NCBI GenBank assembly: GCA_024683485.1
Contig: JAIKYD010000057.1
Location: 1-64,000 of the forward strand
Source: Saccharofermentans sp.
GTDB taxonomy: Bacteria > Bacillota > Clostridia > Saccharofermentanales > Saccharofermentanaceae
Length of the DNA stretch: 64,000 nucleotides
Reading direction: 5' to 3'
Part shown: positions 62,936 through 64,000 of the stretch, piece after piece
Layout of the letters: every line of letters starts with the position of its first letter
How positions within the stretch are numbered: position 1 is the stretch's first letter
The notes under the pieces: model-generated
The model's database searches: none
Told to the model about the DNA's origin: nothing
What the model saw: the letters and a program-made list of their open reading frames with translations, nothing else
Made by a program: the position numbers and the translations under genes

Positions 62936-64000
62936 TCTTAAGTTTTACAAAGATAAAGAACAGGTGATAATTGCCGATCTTGCCAAATACGGAAGGCAGA
63001 GCGGCTTTTTATCATTTTTGAGACTGATTCTTTTCCTGGGAGCCGCGGCGCTCATTATCTGGGGATATCTGAGTAATTATCCGCTATTGTATTTTGGTGG
63101 TGGTGCATTTTTTATCGTCTTTGTTGTGCTTTGTTTTATCCATAACGGAATTATGGCAAAGGTCAACTATCTGAATGAACTTTTAAAGATTACTTCATCT
63201 TATATTGCAAGGATTAACGGTGATTTCACAGAGCTCAGGAATATTGCTGTAAAGGGGCTTAAAAGGGCAGATGATATCAGTTCTGCGAAGATCAGCCTGT
63301 ATGGATTGGATTATGATGTGCCTGATCACGATTACTGTGAAGATCTTGATCTGTTCGGCAAGAAATCGCTTTTTGCTCTTTTGAACATATCTGAAACATC
63401 TTTCGGAAGAAGAAGATTTGCCGACAGTCTTTTGAATCCCCATGCATCCGGTATTACCGTTGATGAACTTAAAGCCAAGCAGAAGGCTGTGGCTGAGCTT
63501 TGTTCCAAACCGGATATGCTTATGCATTATCAGGCCATTGCAAGAATGGGTAAGATGACAAAAGATCCTAAAGCTCTTATGTCTTTTGCTAAGGAGGGCT
63601 CGAAAACAAAAACTGCAGCAAATATCCTTGCAGTTATCGGATGTGCAGTCTGGATCTGTGTACCGTTGGCTTTCGCGCTTTTCCCTGATTACGGAACAGC
63701 TTCGATTCCTGCGTGTCTTATCGTAAATCTCATTATCTGGATGATCGGCCGTTCATTTAACGATCAATACATTAAAGCTTGTGAAGGTATGCCATATCAG
63801 GTCAAAACCATTCTGGAGCTATATTCGATACTTGAGGATTCAGACTTTGAGGATGAACTTATCAAGCGCCTTATAAAAGGTGAAGACAGTTCAACGGGCG
63901 CTTTTGAGTCACTCAGGAATTTGGATTCCGTATTAAGAGTGGCAGCACTGCGAAGCCAGCCGTTATTTGCGCTGATCTTAAATCTTGTTTTCCCGCTTGA
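62925..64000 (+). CDS. Membrane-anchored MutS-family ATPase (partial)
   Basis: Not in the ORF track because it runs off the window. ATG at 62925 lies inside the sirtuin gene (11-base overlap) after GAAGAAGG. The visible 358 residues have two helices at about 30-70 (LRLILFLGAAALIIWGYL), the family hallmark DLDLFGKKSLFALLNISET with FGRRRFADSLLNP, then two more helices at about 225-270 and the beginning of the MutS core helices. The Walker motifs lie beyond the end. These MutS-like membrane proteins are widespread in Firmicutes and Bacteroidetes and are probably not mismatch-repair enzymes. Confidence 0.75.
   Translation, partial: MKADLKFYKDKEQVIIADLAKYGRQSGFLSFLRLILFLGAAALIIWGYLSNYPLLYFGGGAFFIVFVVLCFIHNGIMAKVNYLNELLKITSSYIARINGDFTELRNIAVKGLKRADDISSAKISLYGLDYDVPDHDYCEDLDLFGKKSLFALLNISETSFGRRRFADSLLNPHASGITVDELKAKQKAVAELCSKPDMLMHYQAIARMGKMTKDPKALMSFAKEGSKTKTAANILAVIGCAVWICVPLAFALFPDYGTASIPACLIVNLIIWMIGRSFNDQYIKACEGMPYQVKTILELYSILEDSDFEDELIKRLIKGEDSSTGAFESLRNLDSVLRVAALRSQPLFALILNLVFPL

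Overview
The window looks like a chromosomal segment of an anaerobic, low-to-medium GC Firmicute of the class Clostridia. Evidence for this is the miaB-mutS-mutL-miaA cluster, the asp23-amaP-DUF2273-nusB-xseA-xseB-ispA-dxs-nadK-argR-recN block, RNase Y, LexA with a Bacillus-type SOS box, an LCP protein and abundant AGGAGG ribosome binding sites. In the usual Bacillus/Clostridium order, spoIIIA lies between efp and asp23, tlyA between dxs and nadK, and spoIVB-spo0A after recN. All three are absent here, so I infer a non-sporulating lineage. No rRNA, tRNA, CRISPR array, IS element or prophage was recognised.

Layout. 1-13.4 kb is an accessory strip of short, mostly single-domain enzyme genes, all on +: two methyltransferases, three GNAT acetyltransferases, two alpha/beta hydrolases, an adenosine-deaminase-like amidohydrolase, a class C beta-lactamase-like serine hydrolase, a HAD phosphatase, an HD-GYP sensor, a flavodoxin-fold oxidoreductase and a nitrilase-family amidase. 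It also holds the decayed remnant of an XRE regulator. 13.6-18 kb has an orphan solute-binding lipoprotein, a Fur-family regulator and a D,D-carboxypeptidase. 18.1-25.3 kb is the tRNA-modification and mismatch-repair operon. 25.6-27.6 kb has lexA, divergent from a sigma-region-4-like protein across an SOS box. 27.9-33.8 kb has gdhA, an LCP protein, a membrane-tethered PP2C-like pseudophosphatase with an STTE-repeat tail, and aspartokinase. 34-44.2 kb is the conserved housekeeping block yqeG to recN.

44.2-52.3 kb is the most unusual part. Two transcription units each begin with a paralogous promoter/leader, then a zinc-ribbon, Pro/Gln-rich, single-TM protein, then a large exported protein. The two exported proteins share a homologous C-terminal domain of about 150 residues on otherwise unrelated N-termini: one a polytopic membrane domain, the other an SGNH/GDSL hydrolase. 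An oppositely oriented pair lies between the modules: a Pro/Gln-rich membrane protein and an Lgt-like polytopic protein. I propose this as an undescribed duplicated cell-envelope module.

52.3-64 kb has an RluA-type pseudouridine synthase divergent from RNase Y, then a divergent type II topoisomerase pair coupled to a polysaccharide-deacetylase-like membrane protein. It ends with a PH-domain protein, a sirtuin with a histone-H1-like Lys/Ala/Ser tail, and a truncated membrane-anchored MutS-family ATPase that runs off the window.
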